A DNA stretch of 64,000 nucleotides, taken from contig CM046303.1 in assembly GCA_025267735.1 (NCBI GenBank), positions 54,391,403-54,455,402 of the forward strand, in the 5' to 3' direction. This stretch comes from Mactra quadrangularis. Lineage: Eukaryota; Mollusca; Bivalvia; Venerida; Mactridae. Every line of letters starts with the position of its first letter. Positions within the stretch are counted from its first letter, which is position 1. Made by a program: the position numbers and the translations under genes. Below, piece by piece: positions 25,540 to 38,732 of the stretch. The notes under the pieces are model-generated. The model worked only from the letters and a program-made list of their open reading frames with translations, was not told the origin of the DNA and searched no databases.

Positions 25540-28500
25540 GTGTATTTATTTATAGCAGAAGGATGTCACTCAAACCGAAATGTACGTCCGAAAATAGGGC
25601 TACTTTATACACTCGTCTTGTTGTTATTCTTTTACAAAAATTCTAAATCGACCTGTCTAAACCTTTTTCTATGTATAAGCTTTAAAATGATGCATAATAT
25701 CGCATATTTTGTCTTAATTGTGGCTAAAAATAAGACTCGGTAAATATCATGTATTGGCACTTTTCTAATGAAAATATCGAACCGAACTTCCGCACTGAGA
25801 ATTTTCGTACTCGATATATTAACGTTCAAATTGTCGCAATTAAATAGAGTTTATGGCACATCTATATACCAAATTAAAGCTTGTTCTATATAAAATTTGA
25901 TTTTGTGAACAGATAGATGAAATGATTAATAAAACATGTGTTAAATAACAGCAGAAGGATGTCAGTCGAACACAAAATTCACATTCGAAAATGGGCCTGT
26001 TTTGTTTACTCACCAGGCCCTTATTATTTATTTGCTGTTCAAAATGTACCCGTCAAAACATTTTTACAACAATCAGCTTTAAAAGGATGCATAATATCAC
26101 ATGTTTTGCCTAAATTTAGGCTTACAATATGACTCGGTAATTAGCACGTTTTTGCACATTTCAATGAAAAAATCAAACCAAACTGTGGTCGGGTAAATTT
26201 ACGAACTTGACATAAAAACATATATTTTGTCCAAATTAGGTCGAGTTATTCACTCATTTATACATTAAAAGAAAGCTTATTCTATTGCCAGTTTGATTTT
26301 GTGATTCAAATTTTAACTTAATTAAAAATACGTGAATTTATTTATAGCAGAAGGATGTCACTCAAACCGAAATGTACGTCCGAAAATAGGGCTACTTTAT
26401 ACACTCGTCTTGCTGTTATTCTTTTACAAAAATTCTAAATCGACCTGTCTAAACCTTTTTCTATGTATAAGCTTTAAAATGATGTATAATATCGCATATT
26501 TTGTCTTAATTGTGGCTTAAAATAAGACTCGGTAAATAGCATGTATTGGCACTTTTCTAATGAAAATATCGAACCGAACTTCCGCACTGAGAATTTTCGT
26601 ACTCGATATATTAACGTTCAAATTGTCGCAATTAAATAGAGTTTATCGCACATCAATATACCAAATTAAAGCTTGTTCTATATAAAATTTGATTTTGTGA
26701 ACAGATAGATGAAATGATTAATAAAACATGTGTTAAATAACAGCAGAAGGATGTCAGTCGAACACAAAATTCACATTCGAAAATGGGCCTGTTTTGTTTA
26801 CTCACCAGGCCCTTATTATTTATTTGCTGTTCAAAATGTACCCGTCAAAACATTTTTACAACAATCAGCTTTAAAAGGATGCATAATATCACATGTTTTG
26901 CCTAAATTTAGGCTTACAATATGACTCGGTAATTAGCACGTTTTTGCACATTTCAATGAAAAAATCAAACCAAACTGTGGTCGGGTAAATTTACGAACTT
27001 GACATAAAAACATATATTTTGTCCAAATTAAGTCGAGTTATTCACTCATTTATACATTAAAAGAAAGCTTATTCTATTGCCAGTTTGATTTTGTGATTCA
27101 AATTTTAAATAAATTAAAAATACGTGTATTTATTTATAGCAGAAGGATGTCACTCAAACCGAAATGTACGTCCGAAAATAGGGCTACTTTATACACTCGT
27201 CTTGTTGTTATTCTTTTACAAAAATTCTAAATCGACCTGTCTAAACCTTTTGCTATGTATAAGCTTTAAAATGATGCAAAATATCGCATATTTTGTCTTA
27301 ATTGTGGCTAAAAATAAGACTCGGTAAATATCATGTATTGGCACTTTTCTAATGAAAATATCGAACCGAACTTCCGCACTGAGAATTTTCGTACTCGATA
27401 TATTAACGTTCAAATTGTCGCCATTAAATAGAGTTTATCGCACATCTATATACCAAATTAAAGCTTGTTCTATATAAAATTTGATTTTGTGAACAGATAG
27501 ATGAAATGATTAATAAAACATGTGTTAAATAACAGCAGAAGGATGTCAGTCGAACACAAAATTCACATTCGAAAATGGGCCTGTTTTGTTTACTCACCAG
27601 GCCCTTATTATTTATTTGCTGTTCAAAATGTACCCGTCAAAACATTTTTACAGCAATCAGCTTTAAAATGATGCATAATATCACATGTTTTGCCTAAATT
27701 TAGGCTTACAATATGACTCGGTAATTAGCACGTTTTTGCACATTTCAATGAAAAAATCAAGCCAAACTGTGGTCGGGTAAATTTACGAACTTGACATAAA
27801 AACATATATTTTGTCCAAATTAAGTCGAGTTATTCACTCATTTATACATTAAAAGAAAGCTTATTCTATTGCCAGTTTGATTTTGTGATTCAAATTTTAA
27901 CTTAATTAAAAATACGTGTATTTATTTATAGCAGAAGGATGTCACTCAAACCGAAATGTACGTCCGAAAATAGGGCTACTTTATACACTCGTCTTGCTGT
28001 TATTCTTTTACAAAAATTCTAAATCGACCTGTCTAAACCTTTTTCTATGTATAAGCTTTAAAATGATGTATAATATCGCATATTTTGTCTTAATTGTGGC
28101 TTAAAATAAGACTCGGTAAATAGCATGTATTGGCACTTTTCTAATGAAAATATCGAACCGAACTTCCGCACTGAGAATTTTCGTACTCGATATATTAACG
28201 TTCAAATTGTCGCAATTAAATAGAGTTTATCGCACATCAATATACCAAATTAAAGCTTGTTCTATATAAAATTTGATTTTGTGAACAGATAGATGAAATG
28301 ATTAATAAAACATGTGTTAAATAACAGCAGAAGGATGTCAGTCGAACACAAAATTCACATTCGAAAATGGGCCTGTTTTGTTTACTCACCAGGCCCTTAT
28401 TATTTATTTGCTGTTCAAAATGTACCCGTCAAAACATTTTTACAACAATCAGCTTTAAAAGGATGCATAATATCACATGTTTTGCCTAAATTTAGGCTTA

Positions 28501-28707
28501 CAATATGACTCGGTAATTAGCACGTTTTTGCACATTTCAATGAAAAAATCAAACCAAACTGTGGTCGGGTAAATTTACGAACTTGACATAAAAACATATA
28601 TTTTGTCCAAATTAAGTCGAGTTATTCACTCATTTATACATTAAAAGAAAGCTTATTCTATTGCCAGTTTGATTTTGTGATTCAAATTTTAAATAAATTA
28701 AAAATAC

Positions 28708-31700
28708 GTGTATTTATTTATAGCAGAAGGATGTCACTCAAACCGAAATGTACGTCCGAAAATAGGGCTACTTTATACACTCGTCTTGTTGTTATCCTTT
28801 TACAAAAATTCTAAATCGACCTGTCTAAACCTTTTTCTATGTATAAGCTTTAAAATGATGCATAATATCGCATATTTTGTCTTAATTGTGGCTAAAAATA
28901 AGACTCGGTAAATATCATGTATTGGCACTTTTCTAATGAAAATATCGAACCGAACTTCCGCACTGAGAATTTTCGTACTCGATATATTAACGTTCAAATT
29001 GTCGCCATTAAATAGAGTTTATCGCACATCAATATACCAAATTAAAGCTTGTTCTATATAAAATTTGATTTTGTGAACAGATAGATGAAATGATTAATAA
29101 AACATGTGTTAAATAACAGCAGAAGGATGTCAGTCGAACACAAAATTCACATTCGAAAATGGGCCTGTTTTGTTTACTCACCAGGCCCTTATTATTTATT
29201 TGCTGTTCAAAATGTACCCGTCAAAACATTTTTACAACAATCAGCTTTAAAATGATGCATAATATCACATGTTTTGCCTAAATTTAGGCTTACAATATGA
29301 CTCGGTAATTAGCACGTTTTTGCACATTTCAATGAAAAAATCAAGCCAAACTGTGGTCGGGTAAATTTACGAACTTGACATAAAAACATATATTTTGTCC
29401 AAATTAAGTCGAGTTATTCACTCATTTATACATTAAAAGAAAGCTTATTCTATTGCCAGTCTGATTTTGTGATTTGTTTGTTAAATCAATTAAAAATACG
29501 TGTATTTATTTGTAGCAGAAGGATGTCACTCAAACCGAAATGTACGTCCGAAAATTGGGCTACTTTATACACTCGTCTTGCTGTTATTCTTTTACAAAAA
29601 TTCTAAATCGACCTGTCTAAACCTTTTTCTATGTATAAGCTTTAAAATGATGCATAATATCGCATATTTTGTCTTAATTGTGGCTTAAAATAAGACTCGG
29701 TAAATAGCATGTATTGGCACTTTTCTAATGAAAATATCGAACCGAACTTCCGCACTGAGAATTTTCGTACTCGATATATTAACGTTCAAATTGTCGCCAT
29801 TAAATAGAGTTTATCGCACATCTATATACCAAATTAAAGCTTGTTCTATATAAAATTTGATTTTGTGAACAGATAGATGAAATGATTAATAAAACATGTG
29901 TTAAATAACAGCAGAAGGATGTCAGTCGAACACAAAATTCACATTCGAAAATGGGCCTGTTTTGTTTACTCACCAGGCCCTTATTATTTATTTGCTGTTC
30001 AAAATGTACCCGTCAAAACATTTTTACAGCAATCAGCTTTAAAATGATGCATAATATCACATGTTTTGCCTAAATTTAGGCTTACAATATGACTCGGTAA
30101 TTAGCACGTTTTTGCACATTTCAATGAAAAAATCAAGCCAAACTGTGGTCGGGTAAATTTACGAACTTGACATAAAAACATATATTTTGTCCAAATTAAG
30201 TCGAGTTATTCACTCATTTATACATTAAAAGAAAGCTTATTCTATTGCCAGTTTGATTTTGTGATTCAAATTTTAACTTAATTAAAAATACGTGTATTTA
30301 TTTATAGCAGAAGGATGTCACTCAAACCGAAATGTACGTCCGAAAATAGGGCTACTTTATACACTCGTCTTGCTGTTATTCTTTTACAAAAATTCTAAAT
30401 CGACCTGTCTAAACCTTTTTCTATGTATAAGCTTTAAAATGATGTATAATATCGCATATTTTGTCTTAATTGTGGCTTAAAATAAGACTCGGTAAATAGC
30501 ATGTATTGGCACTTTTCTAATGAAAATATCGAACCGAACTTCCGCACTGAGAATTTTCGTACTCGATATATTAACGTTCAAATTGTCGCAATTAAATAGA
30601 GTTTATCGCACATCAATATACCAAATTAAAGCTTGTTCTATATAAAATTTGATTTTGTGAACAGATAGATGAAATGATTAATAAAACATGTGTTAAATAA
30701 CAGCAGAAGGATGTCAGTCGAACACAAAATTCACATTCGAAAATGGGCCTGTTTTGTTTACTCACCAGGCCCTTATTATTTATTTGCTGTTCAAAATGTA
30801 CCCGTCAAAACATTTTTACAACAATCAGCTTTAAAAGGATGCATAATATCACATGTTTTGCCTAAATTTAGGCTTACAATATGACTCGGTAATTAGCACG
30901 TTTTTGCACATTTCAATGAAAAAATCAAACCAAACTGTGGTCGGGTAAATTTACGAACTTGACATAAAAACATATATTTTGTCCAAATTAAGTCGAGTTA
31001 TTCACTCATTTATACATTAAAAGAAAGCTTATTCTATTGCCAGTTTGATTTTGTGATTCAAATTTTAAATAAATTAAAAATACGTGTATTTATTTATAGC
31101 AGAAGGATGTCACTCAAACCGAAATGTACGTCCGAAAATAGGGCTACTTTATACACTCGTCTTGTTGTTATCCTTTTACAAAAATTCTAAATCGACCTGT
31201 CTAAACCTTTTTCTATGTATAAGCTTTAAAATGATGCATAATATCGCATATTTTGTCTTAATTGTGGCTAAAAATAAGACTCGGTAAATATCATGTATTG
31301 GCACTTTTCTAATGAAAATATCGAACCGAACTTCCGCACTGAGAATTTTCGTACTCGATATATTAACGTTCAAATTGTCGCCATTAAATAGAGTTTATCG
31401 CACATCAATATACCAAATTAAAGCTTGTTCTATATAAAATTTGATTTTGTGAACAGATAGATGAAATGATTAATAAAACATGTGTTAAATAACAGCAGAA
31501 GGATGTCAGTCGAACACAAAATTCACATTCGAAAATGGGCCTGTTTTGTTTACTCACCAGGCCCTTATTATTTATTTGCTGTTCAAAATGTACCCGTCAA
31601 AACATTTTTACAACAATCAGCTTTAAAATGATGCATAATATCACATGTTTTGCCTAAATTTAGGCTTACAATATGACTCGGTAATTAGCACGTTTTTGCA

Positions 31701-33620
31701 CATTTCAATGAAAAAATCAAGCCAAACTGTGGTCGGGTAAATTTACGAACTTGACATAAAAACATATATTTTGTCCAAATTAAGTCGAGTTATTCACTCA
31801 TTTATACATTAAAAGAAAGCTTATTCTATTGCCAGTCTGATTTTGTGATTTGTTTGTTAAATCAATTAAAAATACGTGTATTTATTTGTAGCAGAAGGAT
31901 GTCACTCAAACCGAAATGTACGTCCGAAAATTGGGCTACTTTATACACTCGTCTTGCTGTTATTCTTTTACAAAAATTCTAAATCGACCTGTCTAAACCT
32001 TTTTCTATGTATAAGCTTTAAAATGATGCATAATATCGCATATTTTGTCTTAATTGTGGCTTAAAATAAGACTCGGTAAATAGCATGTATTGGCACTTTT
32101 CTAATGAAAATATCGAACCGAACTTCCGCACTGAGAATTTTCGTACTCGATATATTAACGTTCAAATTGTCGCCATTAAATAGAGTTTATCGCACATCTA
32201 TATACCAAATTAAAGCTTGTTCTATATAAAATTTGATTTTGTGAACAGATAGATGAAATGATTAATAAAACATGTGTTAAATAACAGCAGAAGGATGTCA
32301 GTCGAACACAAAATTCACATTCGAAAATGGGCCTGTTTTGTTTACTCACCAGGCCCTTATTATTTATTTGCTGTTCAAAATGTACCCGTCAAAACATTTT
32401 TACAGCAATCAGCTTTAAAATGATGCATAATATCACATGTTTTGCCTAAATTTAGGCTTACAATATGACTCGGTAATTAGCACGTTTTTGCACATTTCAA
32501 TGAAAAAATCAAGCCAAACTGTGGTCGGGTAAATTTACGAACTTGACATAAAAACATATATTTTGTCCAAATTAAGTCGAGTTATTCACTCATTTATACA
32601 TTAAAAGAAAGCTTATTCTATTGCCAGTTTGATTTTGTGATTCAAATTTTAACTTAATTAAAAATACGTGTATTTATTTATAGCAGAAGGATGTCACTCA
32701 AACCGAAATGTACGTCCGAAAATAGGGCTACTTTATACACTCGTCTTGCTGTTATTCTTTTACAAAAATTCTAAATCGACCTGTCTAAACCTTTTTCTAT
32801 GTATAAGCTTTAAAATGATGTATAATATCGCATATTTTGTCTTAATTGTGGCTTAAAATAAGACTCGGTAAATAGCATGTATTGGCACTTTTCTAATGAA
32901 AATATCGAACCGAACTTCCGCACTGAGAATTTTCGTACTCGATATATTAACGTTCAAATTGTCGCAATTAAATAGAGTTTATCGCACATCAATATACCAA
33001 ATTAAAGCTTGTTCTATATAAAATTTGATTTTGTGAACAGATAGATGAAATGATTAATAAAACATGTGTTAAATAACAGCAGAAGGATGTCAGTCGAACA
33101 CAAAATTCACATTCGAAAATGGGCCTGTTTTGTTTACTCACCAGGCCCTTATTATTTATTTGCTGTTCAAAATGTACCCGTCAAAACATTTTTACAACAA
33201 TCAGCTTTAAAAGGATGCATAATATCACATGTTTTGCCTAAATTTAGGCTTACAATATGACTCGGTAATTAGCACGTTTTTGCACATTTCAATGAAAAAA
33301 TCAAACCAAACTGTGGTCGGGTAAATTTACGAACTTGACATAAAAACATATATTTTGTCCAAATTAAGTCGAGTTATTCACTCATTTATACATTAAAAGA
33401 AAGCTTATTCTATTGCCAGTTTGATTTTGTGATTCAAATTTTAAATAAATTAAAAATACGTGTATTTATTTATAGCAGAAGGATGTCACTCAAACCGAAA
33501 TGTACGTCCGAAAATAGGGCTACTTTATACACTCGTCTTGTTGTTATCCTTTTACAAAAATTCTAAATCGACCTGTCTAAACCTTTTTCTATGTATAAGC
33601 TTTAAAATGATGCATAATAT
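28708..33620 (+). repeat. Higher-order repeat beta, 2376 bp units
   Basis: A second six-monomer unit with its own variants: TTGTTATCCTTTTAC in the first dimer, TTGTAGCAGAAGG with GATTTGTTTGTTAAATCAAT in the second, and a standard third dimer. Units start at 28708, 31084 and 33460. The third unit is interrupted by fold-back element 2 at 33620 and continues after it from 37185, where the same GATTTGTTTGTTAAATCAAT variant appears at 37796. Confidence 0.9.
33612..33620 (+). repeat. 9 bp target duplication, left (GCATAATAT)
   Basis: GCATAATAT here and at 37185-37193 flank the element at 33621-37184. Uninterrupted monomers have a single GCATAATAT at this position. Confidence 0.9.
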
Positions 33621-36600
33621 GGCCAAGTTTATTCCGCGGATAAAATATCGAATTCCCCGGATAAAATATCAAGAATGTTAAAAGGGCTGTAAAAGCATTA
33701 TTATTAATTCAATTTTCATAATTTTTTGTGTATAATATTCTAGACACATCCAAATTTACATAAAAGTAAAAAAAAAATGAAAATATGAATTGATATGTAC
33801 CCTAAATTTACGTCCAAACTTTGGTTAATTTTACATAAAAAATTATCCGCTAAATCCAATTTGAATTCCCCGGATAAGATAAAACTACCTACTACAGCAT
33901 TATTTGTTGATAAAAAATTATTTTTTTCCTTTCATGATGAAGATATTATATCAGACTTTAGATATAAAAATTAAAAAATCAAATATTTGGATTAATTTAG
34001 TGGTAATTGGCATTTTAAAATACACTGTGATATCAAAGATTTTTTATCCGCGAAATCCAAACTGGATTCCCCGGATAAGATAAAAATCTCTTCAAAAGCA
34101 TTATTATGTGTCCAAATGTTGTATTTTTTATCTTATTTAACAGATTTTATATCATACTTGAAGTACGAAAAGAAAAATGAAAAAAATTCAATCAAATAAT
34201 AACAAAAAGTAACCTTCAATGTACCGTATGAAATTCTATAATTTTTCTCAGTTGATATATATGAGTGGACATTTTCATATACCTCAGATATCATAAAAGT
34301 ACCCATAAAAACCTTGTTATTATACGTAGAAATGTTTTGTTGTTGTTTTTTTTCGTTGCTTTTATTATCATGATCAAGCAGGAACACAACTAAATGAAAT
34401 AGAGTAATGACTGTCAAGTTAATACAAATAGAATGCCAATGTATGCTATCAACCATCAGAAAATCATTAATAAACTATCTATGCAGATAAATTCAGATTT
34501 CCCAGATATTAAAATATCAGCAAAACCGCCCTGATAGTCTAAATATTATAATTATCTCATTTTTTTAAAGTAACCAAATATTTCTATACAAATTATATTG
34601 TAAGTATTTTGGTACGCTTTGTCTTAAATAAAAAGTGCACGAAAATAATCATACGAGGATTGCGAAGAAAATATATATGATGCAAAGTGTTTTGTATTAT
34701 TTCGAGTGAATTTTACAAAAAGTTAGATATTTTCAAAATGTAATATTTTGTAAAAGAATCAGCAAAATCAACAATGTCTAATCAAAAAGAGTTGGTATAT
34801 ATAAAACAAAATGCATTATTAATGTTAATTGTTAATATATTCAGATCAATTCTTTTTTATTATAATTCAAAAAGATAAGCTGAACAATGTAATGCATGAT
34901 AGGGAGCAGTTTTAGACTTTATGAATACATCGGATGGGTAATTAAATAATGTACAAATTTAATAAGGTTTATAAGCATGTCTTAAAGTATTTTTCTTTTA
35001 TATTCTAATTAATTATTAAAGACATTCAATTATGTAATTTTGTAATGTATGTGAAGCCGTTTTCTACAGATAATATCAATTAGTAATGTTGATTGTATAA
35101 GTTAATCTCATCACATAATTAGATAATTTAAGTACAATTGTACCATCTGTAGCATATACCTATTGTCAACGCATTAAAAATACTGATTAAATCAACGATA
35201 TCAAATGAATTAATATAACAGCTTGACTCCTTTCAATACAATACAATACATTACAGAAGCTTTCAGAAGCTATAAAAATATTATAGTACACGTGTTCTTG
35301 AGTATACATATGACACGCGTCAAAAATGCTACTGTTATTTATCGCGATAATCCGATGACAATTGTATAAACATTTTAGAATTGTATATTTATAACAGGTA
35401 TGTAACATAATAATTCAATTAATATTAAAGAAATCAATGTTTAATGTAAAGTATTTTAAATATTGAGTACAAAAATCTGATTTTTTACAAAAGCTGTTGG
35501 TAACAAACATTATCTATAAGATAGTTATAATGATATAAATAGATTGGTGTAAATTAGTTTTAATACTAACCGAGAAGAAATGTTTCAAATTTTAATTACT
35601 GTTTTTACAAATATAATGATAATTGTCATTGTCAAGTGTTAAAACACAACACAATAGGATTAAAAGTTGGACATAGATAATAATTCTTTGTCGGCACTTT
35701 CGTTTGGTACTTCAAAATGAAATAAATACGTGTTATAATATGACATCGTTAAAGTCTGAAGTGTGACATACATTATTTCAACTAATCACACATTTGTTCT
35801 TGTTTCAATTATGCTTGGGAAACCTTTTTAAAATGTTCACTAATTGTATACAACTTCAACAACAACTTTTTAAGCCCAAACATTTAAAGATTGTTTATGG
35901 CAAACAAAATAAAATGAACTCGTGAAATTGGGTATATTCAAATTCATAGTTTTACGTTAATCTAAAACTCTCTAATTAACAATATTACTTATATATGCCC
36001 CCTTTAAATCGGAATATATTTGCTAATTTCAAATCTTAGCATGCGTTTAAAAAACCTTTTTATAAAATTTTTATACAATAACCAATTAACATTTGGGCGA
36101 GTAATTGCACTTTTGTAAGTTGTTTTATGGTATAAGGAAAACATTTTAGCGATCCATATCATGTTCAGTATATTTCTATGAATAATTGCACATAGCGATT
36201 GTGATTTTACTATCATCTCGTTTACAATAAGTGTATCTCAAACTAGTATTTCTAGTATAAAAGTAACAACTATTATTTAGCCGTATAAAAATGCGTTTGT
36301 TTAAGTTTTAAATTCTCGGGGGAATCAAAACTTATCCGCACGGATATTTACCAAAGAATTTTCTGCTGTAATTTAGAGGTGCATTTTTATCAACTAGACA
36401 TTAATTATTTTATTGCTTAAAGTTATATAATAAAGTTTTTTTAAATAAGTTTGTAATAAAAGCAAAAAACAAAACATTTGGACACATAATAATGTTTTAA
36501 TATGTAGTTCCATGATATCTGAGATATATGAAAATGTCCACTCATATATATCAACTGAGAAAAATTATAGAATTTCATACGGTATATTGAAGTTTACTTT

Positions 36601-37184
36601 TTGTTATTATTTGATTGATTTTTTTTCATTTTTCTTTTTGTACTTCAAGTATGATATAAAATCTGTGAAATAAAATAAAAATACAACATTTGGACACATA
36701 ATAATGCTTTTGAAGAGATTTTTATCTTATCCGGGGAATCCAGTTTGGATTTCGCGGATAAAAAATCTTTGATATCACAGTGTATTTTGAAATGCCAATT
36801 ACTACTAAATTAATCCAAATATTTGATTTTTTAAATCTTATATCTAAAGTCTGATATAATATCTTCATTATGAAAGGAAAAAAATAAGTCTATATCAACA
36901 AATAATGCTGTAGTAGGTAGTTTTATCTTATCCGGGGAATTCAAATTGGATTTAGCGGATATTTTTTTTATGTAAAATTAACCAAACTTTAGACGTAAAT
37001 GTTTGGTTCATATCAATTCATAATTTCATTTTTTTTTACTTTTATGTAAATTTGGATGTGTCTAGAATATTATACACAAAAAATTATGAAAATTGAATTA
37101 ATAATAATGCTTTTACAGCCCTTTTAACATTCTTGATATTTTATCCGGGGAATTCGATATTTTATCCGCGGAATAAACCTGCCC
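33621..37184. mobile_element. Fold-back element 2 with about 680 bp inverted arms (MULE-like)
   Basis: The left end starts GGCCAAGTTTATTCCGCGG. The right end on the minus strand starts GGGCAGGTTTATTCCGCGG. The arms pair from 33621 to about 34300 and from about 36508 to 37184. Each arm contains three copies of a short dyad of the type TTATCCGCGAAATCCA/TGGATTCCCCGGATAA about 205 bp apart (near 33629, 33842 and 34044, mirrored near 37136, 36928 and 36726). The interior (34300-36508) is AT-rich and holds no credible ORF, so the element is non-autonomous. A clean 9 bp duplication of satellite sequence proves insertion. The GG ends, 9 bp duplication and long arms resemble fold-back element 1 and suggest a Mutator-like mobiliser; this is inference. 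Confidence 0.88.
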
Positions 37185-38410
37185 GCATAATATCGCATCT
37201 TTTGTCTTAATTGTGGCTAAAAATAAGACTCGGTAAATATCATGTATTGGCACTTTTCTAATGAAAATATCGAACCGAACTTCCGCACTGAGAATTTTCG
37301 TACTCGATATATTAACGTTCAAATTGTCGCCATTAAATAGAGTTTATCGCACATCAATATACCAAATTAAAGCTTGTTCTATATAAAATTTGATTTTGTG
37401 AACAGATAGATGAAATGATTAATAAAACATGTGTTAAATAACAGCAGAAGGATGTCAGTCGAACACAAAATTCACATTCGAAAATGGGCCTGTTTTGTTT
37501 ACTCACCAGGCCCTTATTATTTATTTGCTGTTCAAAATGTACCCGTCAAAACATTTTTACAACAATCAGCTTTAAAATGATGCATAATATCACATGTTTT
37601 GCCTAAATTTAGGCTTACAATATGACTCGGTAATTAGCACGTTTTTGCACATTTCAATGAAAAAATCAAGCCAAACTGTGGTCGGGTAAATTTACGAACT
37701 TGACATAAAAACATATATTTTGTCCAAATTAAGTCGAGTTATTCACTCATTTATACATTAAAAGAAAGCTTATTCTATTGCCAATCTGATTTTGTGATTT
37801 GTTTGTTAAATCAATTAAAAATACGTGTATTTATTTGTAGCAGAAGGATGTCACTCAAACCGAAATGTACGTCCGAAAATTGGGCTACTTTATACACTCG
37901 TCTTGCTGTTATTCTTTTACAAAAATTCTAAATCGACCTGTCTAAACCTTTTTCTATGTATAAGCTTTAAAATGATGCATAATATCGCATATTTTGTCTT
38001 AATTGTGGCTTAAAATAAGACTCGGTAAATAGCATGTATAGGCACTTTTCTAATGAAAATATCGAACCGAACTTCCGCACTGAGAATTTTCGTACTCGAT
38101 ATATCAACGTATAATTTGTCGCAATTATATAGAGTTTATCGCACATCTATATACCAAATTAAAGCTTGTTCTATATAAAATTTGATTTTGTGAACAGATA
38201 GATGAAATGATTAATAAAACATGTGTTAAATAACAGCAGAAGGATGTCAGTCGAACACAAATTCACATTCGAAAATGGGCCTGTTTTGTTTTCTCACCAG
38301 GCCCTTATTATTTTTTTACTGTTCTAAATGTACCCGTCAAAACATTTTCACATCAATCAGCTTTAAAATGATGCATAATATCACATAGTTAGCCTAAATT
38401 GGGGCTTTAA
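37185..38410 (+). repeat. Satellite array resumes and ends
   Basis: Starts with the second copy of GCATAATAT and continues the interrupted beta unit through one and a half dimers. Monomers become diverged after about 38030, and recognisable satellite ends near 38410. Confidence 0.9.
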
Positions 38411-38420
38411 ATTATAATTC

Positions 38421-38732
38421 AATTATTCTGCCAACAGACGCAGCAGAAAGATTGATTCTGTTGTTGTTTAATCCTTCTGCCAGCAGACACATCTTTCTGT
38501 TATTATAAAATCCTTCTGCCAACAGACACATCTTTCTGTTATACTTCAATCCTTCTGCCAGCAGACCCAGCAGAAAGATTGATCCTTCTGTTGTAAATGT
38601 ATCCTTCTGCCAGCAGACACAGCAGAAGGATCATTCCTTCTGCTGTAGATTTATCCTTCTGCCAGCAGACACAGCAGAAGGATCGTTCCTTCTGCTGTGT
38701 CTGCTGTGTCTGCTGAGTCTGCCAACTTTACG
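38421..38732. repeat. Palindromic CAGCAGAAGGAT/ATCCTTCTG cluster at array end
   Basis: About five tandem units of roughly 58 bp. Each contains ATCCTTCTGCCAGCAGACAC followed by AGCAGAAGGATC, then TTCCTTCTGCTGTAGA. Each unit is self-complementary (CCTTCTG against CAGAAGG), and the cluster ends in a CTGCTGTGTCTGCTGTG run. The AGCAGAAGGAT word is the same as the most conserved box of the satellite monomers. Confidence 0.85.

Larger units (their letters stand above)
14641..33620 (+). repeat. Satellite array, right block (792 bp dimers, plus orientation)
   Basis: About 24 tandem 792 bp dimers. Dimer landmarks recur at 15245, 16036, 16828, 17620, 18412, 19204, then on the same spacing to 33460. Each dimer is B monomer (AGCAGAAGGATGTCACTCAA) plus A monomer (AGCAGAAGGATGTCAGTCGA), 396-398 bp apart. 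Both monomers share GGTAAATAGCATG/GGTAATTAGCACG and AAAGCTT boxes, showing common origin. Monomer A carries the palindrome GCCTAAATTTAGGC and the GGGCCTG/CAGGCCC inverted pair. Sequence is almost identical between copies in the central part. The 62-68 residue ORFs in every copy come from homogenised repeats and are not annotated as genes. Confidence 0.97.

Noticed and set aside
1166..33681. Recurring 62-68 residue ORFs in every satellite dimer (on both strands)
   Set aside because: They repeat only because the satellite is homogenised, occur on both strands in overlapping positions, have no start context or domain, and are broken in the diverged edge monomers.
34133..34456. 107-residue minus-strand ORF in fold-back element 2
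   Set aside because: It spans the inner end of the inverted arm, is built from AT-rich sequence and has no transposase motif.
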